From assembly GCA_947173485.1 (NCBI GenBank), contig CAMWFH010000006.1, forward strand, positions 1 through 64,000: a stretch of DNA of 64,000 nt. Direction: 5' to 3'. Position 1 is the stretch's first letter; each line of letters opens with the position of its first letter. Below, in pieces: positions 42,227-51,800 of this stretch. The notes beneath the pieces are model-generated. The model was not told the origin of the DNA. It ran no database searches and was given only the letters and a program-made list of their open reading frames with translations. This DNA comes from an uncultured Clostridia bacterium. Lineage in GTDB: Bacteria; Bacillota; Clostridia; Oscillospirales; Oscillospiraceae. Position numbers and translations under genes: made by a program.

Positions 42227-43113
42227 TACACCTTTGTGATCCCTTTCTTACCGAACAGCCCGTTGGGCTTGATGATGAGGATAATAATGAGGATCACGAA
42301 AGCCATGGGGTCCCGGACGTTGCTGCCGAGATACTGGGCCGCCAGACATTCGCACACGCCCACCACCAGGCCGCCGACCACGGAGCCGTGGAGGATGCCG
42401 ATGCCGCCCACCACGGCGGCGGCGAAGGCCTTCAGGCCGATCAGGGAGCCCATCGTGGGGGAGATGACCTGGTAGTAGCCGCAGATCAGCGCGCCGGCGA
42501 TGGCTGCGGAGGCGCCGCCAAGGAAGAAGGTGAAGGAGATGACGAAGTTGACGTTGATGCCCATCAGCTTGGCCGCCCGGCTGTTCTGCTCGGTGGCCCG
42601 CATGGACAGTCCGATCTTGGTCTTATTGACGATGAAGGTCAGCACCAGCAGCAGCAGCAGGGCCACCACGAACATGATGATCTGGCTGCTCTGGATGGTG
42701 ATATGGCCGATCGTGATGTTGCTGAAGAGGTTCAGGGAGGGGAACACCTTCCGCTCACTGCCGAACACCTTCTCCACCGACAGGACGTTCTGGATGATGA
42801 AGGACACGCCCACGGTGGTGATCAGGTCGGAGATGAGCATGGAGTTCTTCTTGCGCAGAGGTTCCAGGGTGATCTTGTCCACCAGCAGGGCCAGCAGCCC
42901 GGCCAGCAGGATGGCTAAGAGGATGGAGGGGAACAGTCCCACTTGCAGGGAGACGAAGAGGTAGACCATGTACGCGCCAAAGACGTAGATAGAGCCGTGG
43001 GCGAAGTTGATCAGACGGAGGATGCCGAACACCAGGGAGTAGCCTACTGCGATCAGGGCGTAGGCCATCCCCAGGACAAGACCGTTGATCGTTGCCCCTA
43101 AAAATGTGACCAT
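42226..43113 (-). CDS. livH: Branched-chain amino acid ABC transporter permease
   Basis: 295 residues, inner membrane, about 8 segments. LivH-type blocks: NGLVLGMAYALIAVGYSLVFGILRLINFAHG near the N-terminus (given as landmark, residues 10-40), RATEQNSRAAKLMGIN (coupling loop), and SLIGLKAFAAAVVGGIGILHGSVVGGL. It follows livJ after a 175-base gap that holds a strong hairpin. Substrate specificity lies with LivJ. Confidence 0.94.
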   Translation of the reverse strand: MVTFLGATINGLVLGMAYALIAVGYSLVFGILRLINFAHGSIYVFGAYMVYLFVSLQVGLFPSILLAILLAGLLALLVDKITLEPLRKKNSMLISDLITTVGVSFIIQNVLSVEKVFGSERKVFPSLNLFSNITIGHITIQSSQIIMFVVALLLLLVLTFIVNKTKIGLSMRATEQNSRAAKLMGINVNFVISFTFFLGGASAAIAGALICGYYQVISPTMGSLIGLKAFAAAVVGGIGILHGSVVGGLVVGVCECLAAQYLGSNVRDPMAFVILIIILIIKPNGLFGKKGITKV

Positions 43114-43179
43114 ATTGTTGTGATGCCTGCGCCGGGGGCGAGGCAGTCCCCTTTCCTTTGGAAGTCCAGAAAGTGCCGG

Positions 43180-43217
43180 CCTATCGCCGGAGAGGGCCTG
43201 CCCTCTCCGGCAATAGG
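43180..43217 (-). terminator. Attenuator-like hairpin between livJ and livH
   Basis: CCTATCGCCGGAGAGGGC pairs with GCCCTCTCCGGCAATAGG around a two-base centre (one mismatch). No T-run follows on the minus strand. It may reduce expression of the permease and ATPase genes relative to the binding protein. Confidence 0.65.
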
Positions 43218-43288
43218 TGCATCAAAGAAATGCCTTAAGAAACCAGCGTACCGTTTCGGGGGAACGCCCCTCCCCCAGGGGGGAGCGG

Positions 43289-44497
43289 TCAGCCCTCGGC
43301 CAGGGCCCAGGCGCCGTCCTTGATGGTGACCTTGGTGAACACCTTCTGGGCGTCGCCGATCTCATCGAAGGTGGTGAAGCCGGACATACCGTCATACTCC
43401 ACGTCATAGATGGCGTCCTTCATGGCGTCCCGGTCCAGCTTGCCGGCCTTCTCCAGGGCGGTGAGCATGATGCCCACGCTGTCGTAGGCCTGGGTGGTCA
43501 GAGCGGAGGGGGCGGCGCCGTAGGCGTCGGTGTAGGCCTTCACATAGGCCTGGATCTTGGGATCGGTGTTGCCGGCGAAGAAGGCAACGGGGGCATAGAT
43601 CTGGATGTCAGGGGCCTGGGCGGCGTACTCCAGCATATTGTCGGTGTAGGCGTTGGAGCAGCCGACGACAGGCACGGTGAAGCCGCTGTTCTGCATGGCG
43701 ACCACCAGGGGGCCCAGGGTGCCGTACATACCGGCCACCATGATGACCTCGGCGCCGGCGCTCTTGAAGTTGGCGATCTCAGTAGCGAAGTCCACGGCGT
43801 CCACGGAGACCTCCTGCCGCAGGACCATGGTGCCGCCCTTAGCGGCGATGTTGTCCTCCATGGACTTGCCGGCGGACTGGCCCCACTCGGTATCGATGGA
43901 GAGGACGCCCACCTTGGTCTTGCCTAAGTAGTCGATGGCGATGTCAGCGCCAGTGGCGGTCTCCACCACGATGACGGTGTTGTTGCGGAAGATGAAGTCG
44001 CCGATGCCGGAGTAGTTGGCATGGGAGGAGGTGGGGCTGATGTTCACATAGCCGGCGTCCTGATAGATGGGGGCGGCGACCATGCAGATGCCGGAGGCGA
44101 AGTGGCCCAGGACGCCGTAGACATCGTCATCGGAGACGATCTTGTTGGCGATCAGGGCGGCCTCGTCGGAATCGGAGCGGTCGTCGTACTCATCGATCAC
44201 GATGGTGTACTTGGTGCCGCCGATGTCCACACCGCCCTTGTCGTTCCACTCCTTGGCCATCAGCTTGGCCGCATTGGCGAAGCCGATGCCGTACTCGGCG
44301 TTGTCGCCGGTCATGGGGGCGGCCACGGCGATCTTGATGGTGCCGCCGGTGGAGGGCGTGTTATTGTCCTTGGAAGGGTCGTTCTGGGAGGTGCCGGGCC
44401 CGTTGCCGGGGTCCTTCTGGGAATCGTCCTTGTTTCCGCAGGCCACGAGGCTCAGCATCATGACCAGGGCGAGGAGAGCAGCGATAACTTTTTTCAT
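43289..44497 (-). CDS. livJ: Branched-chain amino acid-type ABC transporter substrate-binding lipoprotein
   Basis: 402 residues. Signal peptide with lipobox LVAC (Cys20), Gly/Ser/Asn/Asp-rich linker (about 21-52), then a periplasmic-binding-protein type I fold: IKIAVAAPMTGDNAEYGIGFANAA start, GVLGHFASG, VNISPTSSH and the hinge blocks VPVVGCSNA and TTQAYDSVGIMLTALE. Extracytoplasmic ligand capture for LivHMGF. ATG 44497 is chosen since it opens a proper signal peptide; an upstream in-frame ATG has zero spacing to AGGAGG. With cyuA immediately upstream, cysteine or another small amino acid is a possible ligand. Confidence 0.92.
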   Translation of the reverse strand: MKKVIAALLALVMMLSLVACGNKDDSQKDPGNGPGTSQNDPSKDNNTPSTGGTIKIAVAAPMTGDNAEYGIGFANAAKLMAKEWNDKGGVDIGGTKYTIVIDEYDDRSDSDEAALIANKIVSDDDVYGVLGHFASGICMVAAPIYQDAGYVNISPTSSHANYSGIGDFIFRNNTVIVVETATGADIAIDYLGKTKVGVLSIDTEWGQSAGKSMEDNIAAKGGTMVLRQEVSVDAVDFATEIANFKSAGAEVIMVAGMYGTLGPLVVAMQNSGFTVPVVGCSNAYTDNMLEYAAQAPDIQIYAPVAFFAGNTDPKIQAYVKAYTDAYGAAPSALTTQAYDSVGIMLTALEKAGKLDRDAMKDAIYDVEYDGMSGFTTFDEIGDAQKVFTKVTIKDGAWALAEG

Positions 44498-44608
44498 CTC
44501 TTTTGAGGGATGGCCGGAGCCATCCATCCTCCTTTCATAGATCGGTTTTGTTTCTTAAGGCGTTTATTCAAAGGCAAAGACGGGTCTTTCCCTTCAAAAC
44601 GAGGGGGT

Positions 44609-45883
44609 TCAGGGGCTGACCATGATCTCCAGGATCTCCCGGTCGGTGCTGCGCATACCCGCGGCGGCCATGCGGCCCACGCTGGCGATGGTGGCCTCCA
44701 CATCGGCCTTCACGATGCCCTCGCCGTTGGTGAAGCCCCGCTGCTCCTTGGCCATCTCGTAGCCCAGAAGAGCGCTCTCCAGGGAGGAGGCGATCTTGGC
44801 CGCACAGCTGGACTTGGCCCCGTCGCAGACCATGCCGCCCACGTTGCCCAGGGAGTTGACGATGGCCTGGCTCATGACCTCATAGCTGGCGCCGTCCAGG
44901 TAGGCGATGCCGGCCACGGCGCCGGTGGCGGCACAGACGGCCCCGCAGAAGGCGGAGAGGCGGCCGATGCCGGTCTTCTGGTGGATGGCCAGCAGGTTGG
45001 CCACGCACAGGGCCCGGAGCATCTTCTCGTGGGATGCGCCGATATGCTCGGCGTAGACCGCTACGGGCAGGGACACGGTGATGCCCTGGTTGCCGCTGCC
45101 GCTGTTGATGATCACCGGCAGGGTGCAGCCGTTCATCCGGGCGTCGCTGCCGGCGGCGGCGGCGGCCTTCATCCGGGTCCGCAGGTCCTCGCCGGTGTAG
45201 CGCAGCAGGGTCTGGCCCACGCTGGCCCCCCAGGGGTTGGACAAGCCCTCCTGAGAGATCGCCATATTATATGCGACCTGCCGTTCCAGTAGTTCCTTCA
45301 CGTCATCCAGGTCCACGGTGTCGGCGTAGGCCAGGATATCCTTGAGGTTGAGGCAGCGCCGCTGGGCGTAGGGGTCCTCCTGGACCGTCTCCTGCCGCTG
45401 GCGCAGGACCTCGCCGTTCTTCACCACCTCACCTAAGCCGGTGTGGGTGTCCAGGATCTCCACGCTGACCCAGTCGTCCCCGGCGGTCTCCCGGATGATG
45501 ATATGGAGGGTGTGGGTGGTGTCCAGGGGACGGACGGTGACGATGCCGGCCTCCATGGCCTGACGTACCTGGACCAGGTCCTCCTCGGTGACGGTGGTGA
45601 GGACCTCCAGGGCCCGGTCCGCGTCGCCGCCGATGGCGCCGCTGAGCACCGCCGCCTGGATGCCCACCAGTCCGCCGGTCTGGGGGACGGTGACGGCCAT
45701 GGCGTTCTTGATGATGTTGCCGGAGCACTGGACGTCATAGGCGGTGGGCGTCTTTCCCAGGAGCCGCCGGGCGTAGGCCGCGCCATAGGCGATGGCGATG
45801 GGCTCGGTACAGCCCATGGCGGGCACCAGCTCCTCCTCTAAAAATCGTGTGAACAGTTGACAAGTCTCCTGCGTGATAGCCAT
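44609..45883 (-). CDS. cyuA: L-cysteine desulfidase / UPF0597 family (CyuA)
   Basis: 424 residues, cytosolic. Breaks L-cysteine into pyruvate, ammonia and sulfide with a [4Fe-4S] cluster; related to the serine dehydratase alpha domain. Cluster-type cysteines: Cys25 in AMGCTEPIAIA, CGAVCAATGA and CDGAKSSCAAKIA. INSGSGNQGITVSLP is the conserved middle block. First gene of the minus-strand block; 111 bases separate it from livJ. Promoter at 45925-45953. The family also contains untested members, so L-serine or another beta-substituted amino acid remains possible. Confidence 0.87.
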   Translation of the reverse strand: MAITQETCQLFTRFLEEELVPAMGCTEPIAIAYGAAYARRLLGKTPTAYDVQCSGNIIKNAMAVTVPQTGGLVGIQAAVLSGAIGGDADRALEVLTTVTEEDLVQVRQAMEAGIVTVRPLDTTHTLHIIIRETAGDDWVSVEILDTHTGLGEVVKNGEVLRQRQETVQEDPYAQRRCLNLKDILAYADTVDLDDVKELLERQVAYNMAISQEGLSNPWGASVGQTLLRYTGEDLRTRMKAAAAAGSDARMNGCTLPVIINSGSGNQGITVSLPVAVYAEHIGASHEKMLRALCVANLLAIHQKTGIGRLSAFCGAVCAATGAVAGIAYLDGASYEVMSQAIVNSLGNVGGMVCDGAKSSCAAKIASSLESALLGYEMAKEQRGFTNGEGIVKADVEATIASVGRMAAAGMRSTDREILEIMVSP

Positions 45884-45924
45884 TTTGTATGCCTCCTACT
45901 GATCTCTGGCCTGTACTGTTTTAC

Positions 45925-45953
45925 ATTTTAACGAAAAAGTCAATGGTTTGCAA
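45925..45953 (-). promoter_or_regulatory. Promoter of cyuA (and probably the liv genes)
   Basis: Minus strand: -35 TTGCAA (45953-45948), 17-base spacer, -10 TAAAAT (45930-45925), 42 bases before the ATG. The remaining 45954-46143 is AT-rich and shows no gene or hairpin. Confidence 0.62.
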
Positions 45954-46143
45954 CAAGTTTTTTCCAAAAATCCAAAATTCAGAAGAGTAGCTAAAAATAA
46001 ATTGTGGAAACTGACGCAAACAGCAGGCACCATATTTTTCCGGGGAGCGGGGGAGGCTGTGCCGTGTCAGATCGACACGAGACATGGGACAGGATGACCT
46101 ACCAACACTATGGCATAAATGGGTAATAAATGCAAGAGGACGA

Positions 46144-46893
46144 TCAGGCCTCCGGCTCCCGCTGGCTCTGGCTGGCGGCATAGTGGCTGCGGAACTCCAG
46201 AGGGGTCATCTGGTACTTCTTGCGAAAGGCGCTGCTGAAGTAGCGGGCATCGCTGAAGCCCACCAGGGCGGACACGTCCCCCACCTTGTAGTGGACATCC
46301 ATCAGGTAGGTCTTGGACCGCTCCATGCGGATATCCAGCAGGTATTCGGAGAACTTCATCCCCATATGCTTCTTAAAGAGCTCGGAGAGGTAATTGGGGG
46401 AGATATACAGAGCGGCGGACACGTCCTTGAGGGAGCATTTGCCGCTGTAGTGGGTGTCGATATACTCCTGGGCCCGGAGGATCAGCAGGTTGTTGGTGGG
46501 CCGCTGGGCGGGGGCGGGAGCGTGCTCGGCCTCGATCTGCTCCAGGGCCTGGGTCACCTCCTCCGGGGAGGTGGGCTTCATCAGGTACTTCTTGACCCCC
46601 AGGTCGATGGCCCGCTGGGCGTACTCGAACCGGGCGTAGCCGCTGAGGATGATGAAGGAGACCCCCTTGCAGCTCTCCCGCAGCTGCTCCAGCATATCCA
46701 GGCCCGTGAGGCCGGGCATGTGGATATCGGTGATCACCACATCGGCGGGGTTGGCCGCCAGGAAGGCGATGGCGCTCTGGGCCTCGGCGAAGGTGTCCAG
46801 CACCCGCCAGCCGGCGTGGGCCTCCAGGATCTTCCGCAGGCCCTTTCGGATCTTTGGCTCGTCGTCGATGATCACGATCCGCAAGAAAGTCAC
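46144..46893 (-). CDS. Two-component response regulator, REC-AraC (YesN type)
   Basis: About 249 residues. Receiver domain 4-120 with acidic pocket IDDEP, phospho-Asp in DVVITDIHMPG, and KPTS (switch Lys). Two AraC-type HTH motifs occupy about 145-240 (SLKDVSAALYISPNYLSELFKK; DVSALVGFSDARYFSSAFRKK). The frame opens with GTG at 46893, overlapping the kinase stop as GTGA. A TTG at 46884 has better ribosome-site spacing (AAAGGGAG, 8 bases) and is the alternative start, giving MRIVIIDDE. Pairs with the upstream kinase; the target genes are unknown, though cyuA-liv lies next. Confidence 0.9.
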   Translation of the reverse strand: MTFLRIVIIDDEPKIRKGLRKILEAHAGWRVLDTFAEAQSAIAFLAANPADVVITDIHMPGLTGLDMLEQLRESCKGVSFIILSGYARFEYAQRAIDLGVKKYLMKPTSPEEVTQALEQIEAEHAPAPAQRPTNNLLILRAQEYIDTHYSGKCSLKDVSAALYISPNYLSELFKKHMGMKFSEYLLDIRMERSKTYLMDVHYKVGDVSALVGFSDARYFSSAFRKKYQMTPLEFRSHYAASQSQREPEA

Positions 46894-48581
46894 TCCCTTT
46901 CGATCATAGGCAGCACCAGCCGGAGGGTGGTCCCCTGGCCGGCGGCGCTGTCGATGGAGAAGCCGCAGCGGTGGTCGAAGTGGAGCTGGAGCCGCCGGGC
47001 CACGTTGCGGATGCCGATGCTCCGCTGGCCGTCCCGGTCGTTCTCCAGCAGACGGCGGCAGGCGGCCAGCTGGGGGGCGTCCATGCCGGTGCCGTCGTCC
47101 TGGATGGTGATGCAGATATGGTCCCCCTGCCGGATGGTGTCCACCGTGACCTTGCCCTGCCGGCCGGAGCGGACGATGCCGTACTTGATGGAGTTCTCGA
47201 TCAGGGGCTGCAGGATCAGCTTGGGGACCCGGAAATCCTCCAGCCCCGGCTCCAGGAGCAGCTCATACTCCAGCTGGTCCTCCAGCCGGTTCTTCTGGAC
47301 CATCAAAAAGTCCCGGGCGTTGCGGTACTCCTCCTGAAGGGGGACCAGGGAGGTGGAGGTGTCCATGCTGTACTGCATCAGCTTCCCCAGGGCCACCACG
47401 ATGGCGCTGATATCCATCTCCCCCCGGTCGATGAGCATCCAGTTGATGGAGTCCAGGGTATTATAGAGGAAGTGGGGGTTGATCTGGGCCTGGAGGGACT
47501 CCAGCTCCGCGCTCTTTTGGGCCAGCTCCTGCTGGTAGACCTGGTCGATCAGGGTGCGGATCTGCTCCACCATGAAATTGAAGGAGTCGGTCAGCTCGCC
47601 GATCTCGTCGGCCCGGTCGTTTTGCAGGTGGATATGGAAGTTCTCCCCCTGGACCTGCCGCATCCCGTCGCTGAGGCGGGCCAGGGGCCCGGTGATGATC
47701 CGGGAGAGGATCATCAGGAAAGCCCAGGCGGCCAGGACGCAGACCAGGACCAGCACCACGATATAGCGCTGGAGGGAAGCGCTGGAGGGGAAGAGATGCT
47801 CCTCCTGGATCAGGGAAAGGGTGACCCAGCCGAGAAGGCCGTTGTCCTGGGCGTAGCAGTCGTAGTCCTTGCCGTCATAGGTCACGGTCATGAGCCGCCG
47901 GCCGGCCTTGTATGCCTGCTGGAGCAGGCCGATCAGCTCCGGGGCCACGGCGTTGTCGCTGTAGATGATCTGGAAGTCCCGGGCCACCAGCAGAGAGGTC
48001 TGGTGGCGGAAGATCCGCTGCTTGGAGAGGAGGGTGCTGCCGGCGGCGGTGGGGTCCAGCTCCAGCAGCAGCAGGCCATCGTCCTGGATCTTCTGGAGCA
48101 CCAGCAGGACCGGGGGCTGGTCCGGGACCAGCAGGCTCTCCGTCAGGCCCAGGTAGACGGTCTTGTCTGTTCGGGCCTGGGCGTAGAGCTGGGGGAGCCG
48201 GCTGGTGTCGATGGCGCCGGCGGGGCTGGAGGCGTAGACCAGCTCCTCCTCCCGGAGGACCGCGATGGACTGGATCTCCTGGAAGGGCTGGAGCAGGGCC
48301 TGAAAGGCGCCGGTCTGAAAGAGGGCGGACACGCCGTCCCCTTGGGGCAGGCTGGCGACTATGCTCTGGAGGGCGCTGTTCAGCTGCCGGGTGCGGACGG
48401 TGAGACTGAGGTCGATTCGGTTGACGGAGTCGGCCAGGCTGTTCTTCCCGGCCTCCCGCACTGCCTGCTCCGTGTGCCGGTAGGACAGCACCCCCACCAG
48501 GATGCTGATGACCAGCAAGGGGATGACGCCTACCAGGACGATCTTTTTCCACAGCAGGAGGTTCTTGAAATACTGCACCAT
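46890..48581 (-). CDS. Sensor histidine kinase, YesM/LytS type
   Basis: 563 residues, inner membrane. First membrane segment about 15-35, extracytoplasmic sensor about 36-270 (Cache-like), second segment about 275-297. A HAMP domain follows (298-350, ITGPLARLSDGMRQVQGE), then the His_kinase phosphoacceptor region AQINPHFLYNTLDSINWML, and a HATPase with LILQPLIENSIKYG (N-box) and QDDGTGMD / GIGIRNVARRL. ATG 48581 is chosen because GGGAGGGGAAGG precedes it; upstream residues are not a signal. Such kinases often sense sugars or peptides. Confidence 0.9.
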   Translation of the reverse strand: MVQYFKNLLLWKKIVLVGVIPLLVISILVGVLSYRHTEQAVREAGKNSLADSVNRIDLSLTVRTRQLNSALQSIVASLPQGDGVSALFQTGAFQALLQPFQEIQSIAVLREEELVYASSPAGAIDTSRLPQLYAQARTDKTVYLGLTESLLVPDQPPVLLVLQKIQDDGLLLLELDPTAAGSTLLSKQRIFRHQTSLLVARDFQIIYSDNAVAPELIGLLQQAYKAGRRLMTVTYDGKDYDCYAQDNGLLGWVTLSLIQEEHLFPSSASLQRYIVVLVLVCVLAAWAFLMILSRIITGPLARLSDGMRQVQGENFHIHLQNDRADEIGELTDSFNFMVEQIRTLIDQVYQQELAQKSAELESLQAQINPHFLYNTLDSINWMLIDRGEMDISAIVVALGKLMQYSMDTSTSLVPLQEEYRNARDFLMVQKNRLEDQLEYELLLEPGLEDFRVPKLILQPLIENSIKYGIVRSGRQGKVTVDTIRQGDHICITIQDDGTGMDAPQLAACRRLLENDRDGQRSIGIRNVARRLQLHFDHRCGFSIDSAAGQGTTLRLVLPMIERE

Positions 48582-48619
48582 CGCCTTCCCCTCCCTGCCG
48601 CGGCCGATATTCCAATAAC

Positions 48620-48649
48620 AGTATACCACAGAAGGGCTGGAAAAGGCAA
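48620..48649 (-). promoter_or_regulatory. Promoter of the YesMN-type two-component operon
   Basis: Minus strand: -35 TTGCCT (48649-48644), 18-base spacer, -10 TATACT (48625-48620). Confidence 0.55.
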
Positions 48650-48694
48650 GTAGCCCCACTGTCCTGGAAAAAAGCTGAAAAGCTGCGCAAAATA

Positions 48695-48723
48695 TTGACA
48701 GAATCGGAGAAGATCGTTAGAAT
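48695..48723 (+). promoter_or_regulatory. Promoter of the hybrid sensor kinase gene
   Basis: Perfect -35 TTGACA (48695-48700), 17-base spacer, -10 TAGAAT (48718-48723). About 130 bases of leader separate it from the start at 48853. Confidence 0.72.
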
Positions 48724-48852
48724 AGTTAAAAGAAGAGCGCGGCCAGCCTGTAAGAGAGGCTGTATGAAAAATATTTCCAGCAGCTCTGTTGGGGCGGGGG
48801 CCATCCCGCGCCCCGGACGGAGGGGAGCGGTCCACAGGGAGGAATAGGTCTT

Positions 48853-51800
48853 ATGTATCGGTGCCATCTTCGGTTCTATTGTATCGGATATCCCCAGGAG
48901 GCCTTCGAGGTCATCCGGGAGATGCCGCCTTTGGCGAACTTCACCCACAGCTTTTCCATCAGCGGCGAGGTAGAGCCGGAGCGGCTGGCGGAGGCGGACG
49001 TGATCGTTGCCAGCTTGCAGGGGAAGGACGTCCCCACCCTGCTGCGGGCGCTGGCCCAACATAAAAAGGCGGAGACGATCCTGCTGGCGGAGCGGGACCA
49101 GGTCCAGCCGCTGCTGGGGCTGCTGGGGGAGGACGTGACGGATATCTGGACTCTGCCCATGCAGGCGGAGGAGGTCCGGTTCCGGTTCCGGCGGTGGCAG
49201 GAGAACTGCCGGGTCCAGAAGGAGCTGTGGCAGACCGGCCAGTTCCTGGAGGCCGCCATCAACAGCGTGCCCAACCTGGTCTGGTACAAGGACAAGAACG
49301 GCATCCACGAGAAGGTGAACGACAGCTTCTGCCGGACGGTGGGCAAGACCAAGGAGCAGGTCCAGGGCCGGGGCCACGCCTACATCTGGGATGTGGAGCA
49401 GGACGACCCAGCCTGCATCGCGTCGGAGCAGGAGGTGATGGAGCGGCGGGAGACCTGCGTCTCGGAGGAGACGATCCAGACCGGCGAGGGCCTCCGGCTG
49501 CTGACCACCTATAAATCCCCCCTCTACGACTGGGACGGCAGTGTGATGGGCACCGTGGGGGTGGCCATCGACGTGACCCAGGAGAGGGCCTACGAGCAGG
49601 AGATCATCACGAAGAACCGTACCCTGGAGACGCTGTTCACCACCATGGACTGCGGCGTGATGTGCCACAGCGTGGACGGCAACCGCATCCTCAGCGTCAA
49701 CCGGGCCGCGCTGGAGATCCTGGGCTACGATTCCCAGGAGGAGATGCTCCAGGACGGCTTTTTCATGGTGGCGGAGTCGGTAGAGGACGAGGACAAGGAG
49801 CGGCTGCGGGAGAGCATCGCCTCCCTGCAAAAGGTGGGGGAGAACGTCAGCGTCGAGTACCGGGTGCGCCACAAGGACGGGAACGTGATCCATGTGATGG
49901 GCAACGTGAAGCTGATGGAAGAGAACGGGGAGATGTTCTACCAGCGCTTCCTGTTGGACTGCACGGCCCAGAAGCTCCAGGAGGCCAAGATCCGGGCCGA
50001 GAGCGAGCGGCACCAGGCGGAGCTGATCTATGCCCTCAGTATGGACTACAGCGTGGTCTGCTATTTCGACCTGGACACCACCATCGGGATGCCCCTCCGG
50101 CTGTCGGAGGAGGACGAGCAGATGAAGGCGGTCTTTGCCAAGGGGGCCTCCTTCACGGAGTGCATGGAGGGCTATGTCCGCACGGCGGTCCACGAGGACG
50201 ACCGGGAGATGATGCTCCGGGACTTCTCCTTAGAGCGGCTGGAGCGGGAGCTGGCGGTGCGCCCCATCTACTACATCAACTACCGGGCCTGTGTGGACGG
50301 CGAGATCAAATACCACCAGATGAAGGCCGTCCGGGCCGGCGAGTGGGAGGCCCGGCGGGGCATGGTGATCGGCTTCCGCAACGTGGACGAGGAGACCCGG
50401 CGGGAGATGGAGAAGAAGGTCCTGCTGGAGGGGGCCCTGTCCCAGGCGAAGCGGGCCAGCCGGGCCAAGAGCACCTTCCTTTCCAATATGTCCCACGATA
50501 TCCGCACGCCGATGAACGCCATCGTGGGCTTCACCTCCCTGGCGATCACCCATATCGACCGGCGGGACCAGGTGGAGGAGTACCTGAAGAAGATCATGAC
50601 CTCCGGCAACCACCTGCTGAGCCTGATCAACGACATCCTGGACATGAGCCGGATCGAGAGCGGCAAGATCCACCTGGACGAGGAGCTGTGCAGCCTGCCG
50701 GAGATCCTCCGCAGCCTCCACAGCATGATCCAGACGGATATCCACGCCAAGCAGCTGGACCTGTACATCGACGCGGTGGACGTGGTGGACGAGGAGATCT
50801 TCTGCGACAAGCTGCGGCTGAACCAGGTGCTGCTGAATCTGGTGAGCAACTCCATCAAGTACACCGGCGCCGATGGCTCGGTGACCATCCGCATCACGGA
50901 GCGCGCCGGGGCCCCGGCCGGCTATGCCAGCTACGAGTTCCTGGTCAAGGATACGGGCATCGGCATGAGCCAGGAGTTCGTGTCCCACATCTTCGAGCCC
51001 TTTGAGCGGGAGCGCAACTCCACCATCAGCGGCATCCAGGGCACCGGCCTGGGCATGGCGATCACCAAGAACATCGTGGACATGATGAACGGCACCATCG
51101 AGGTACATAGCGAGCAGGGGGTCGGGACGGAGTTCCTCGTCTCCTTCATCTTCCGGCTCCCCACGGCGAACAAGGAGGCCCAAGTCATCCCGGAGCTGGT
51201 GGACTGCCGGGCGCTGGTGGTGGACGACGATTACAACACCTGCGACAGCGTGTCCTATATGCTCCAGCAGATCGGGCTGCGGGCGGAGTGGACCCTCTCC
51301 GGCAAGGAGGCGGTGCTGCGGACCCGCCAGGCGGTGGCCCGGAAGGACACCTACGGGGTCTACATCATCGACTGGCTGATCCCGGATATGAACGGGGTGG
51401 AGGTCGCCCGGCGCATCCGAAAGGAGGCGGGGGAGGACGTGCCCATCATCATCCTGACCGCCTACGACTGGTCCGAGATCGAGGAGGAGGCCCGGGAGGC
51501 CGGCGTAGCCGCCTTTTGCAGCAAGCCCCTGTTCCTGTCGGAGCTGCACAAGTGCCTGCGGGCCATCGCCAGCGCGGAGGAGACCGCCCAGGCGGAGGAC
51601 ATCCAGCGGCGGCAGGAGCTCCACACGGGAAGGATCCTGCTGGTGGAGGACAACAAGCTCAACCAGGAGATCGCCGTGGCCCTGCTGGAGGAGGCCGGGT
51701 TCACCACCGAGGTGGCGGAGAACGGCCAGGAGGCCGTGGAGGTCCTGCGAAAGACGGAGGCGGGCTACTACCGGCTGGTGCTGATGGATGTGCAGATGCC

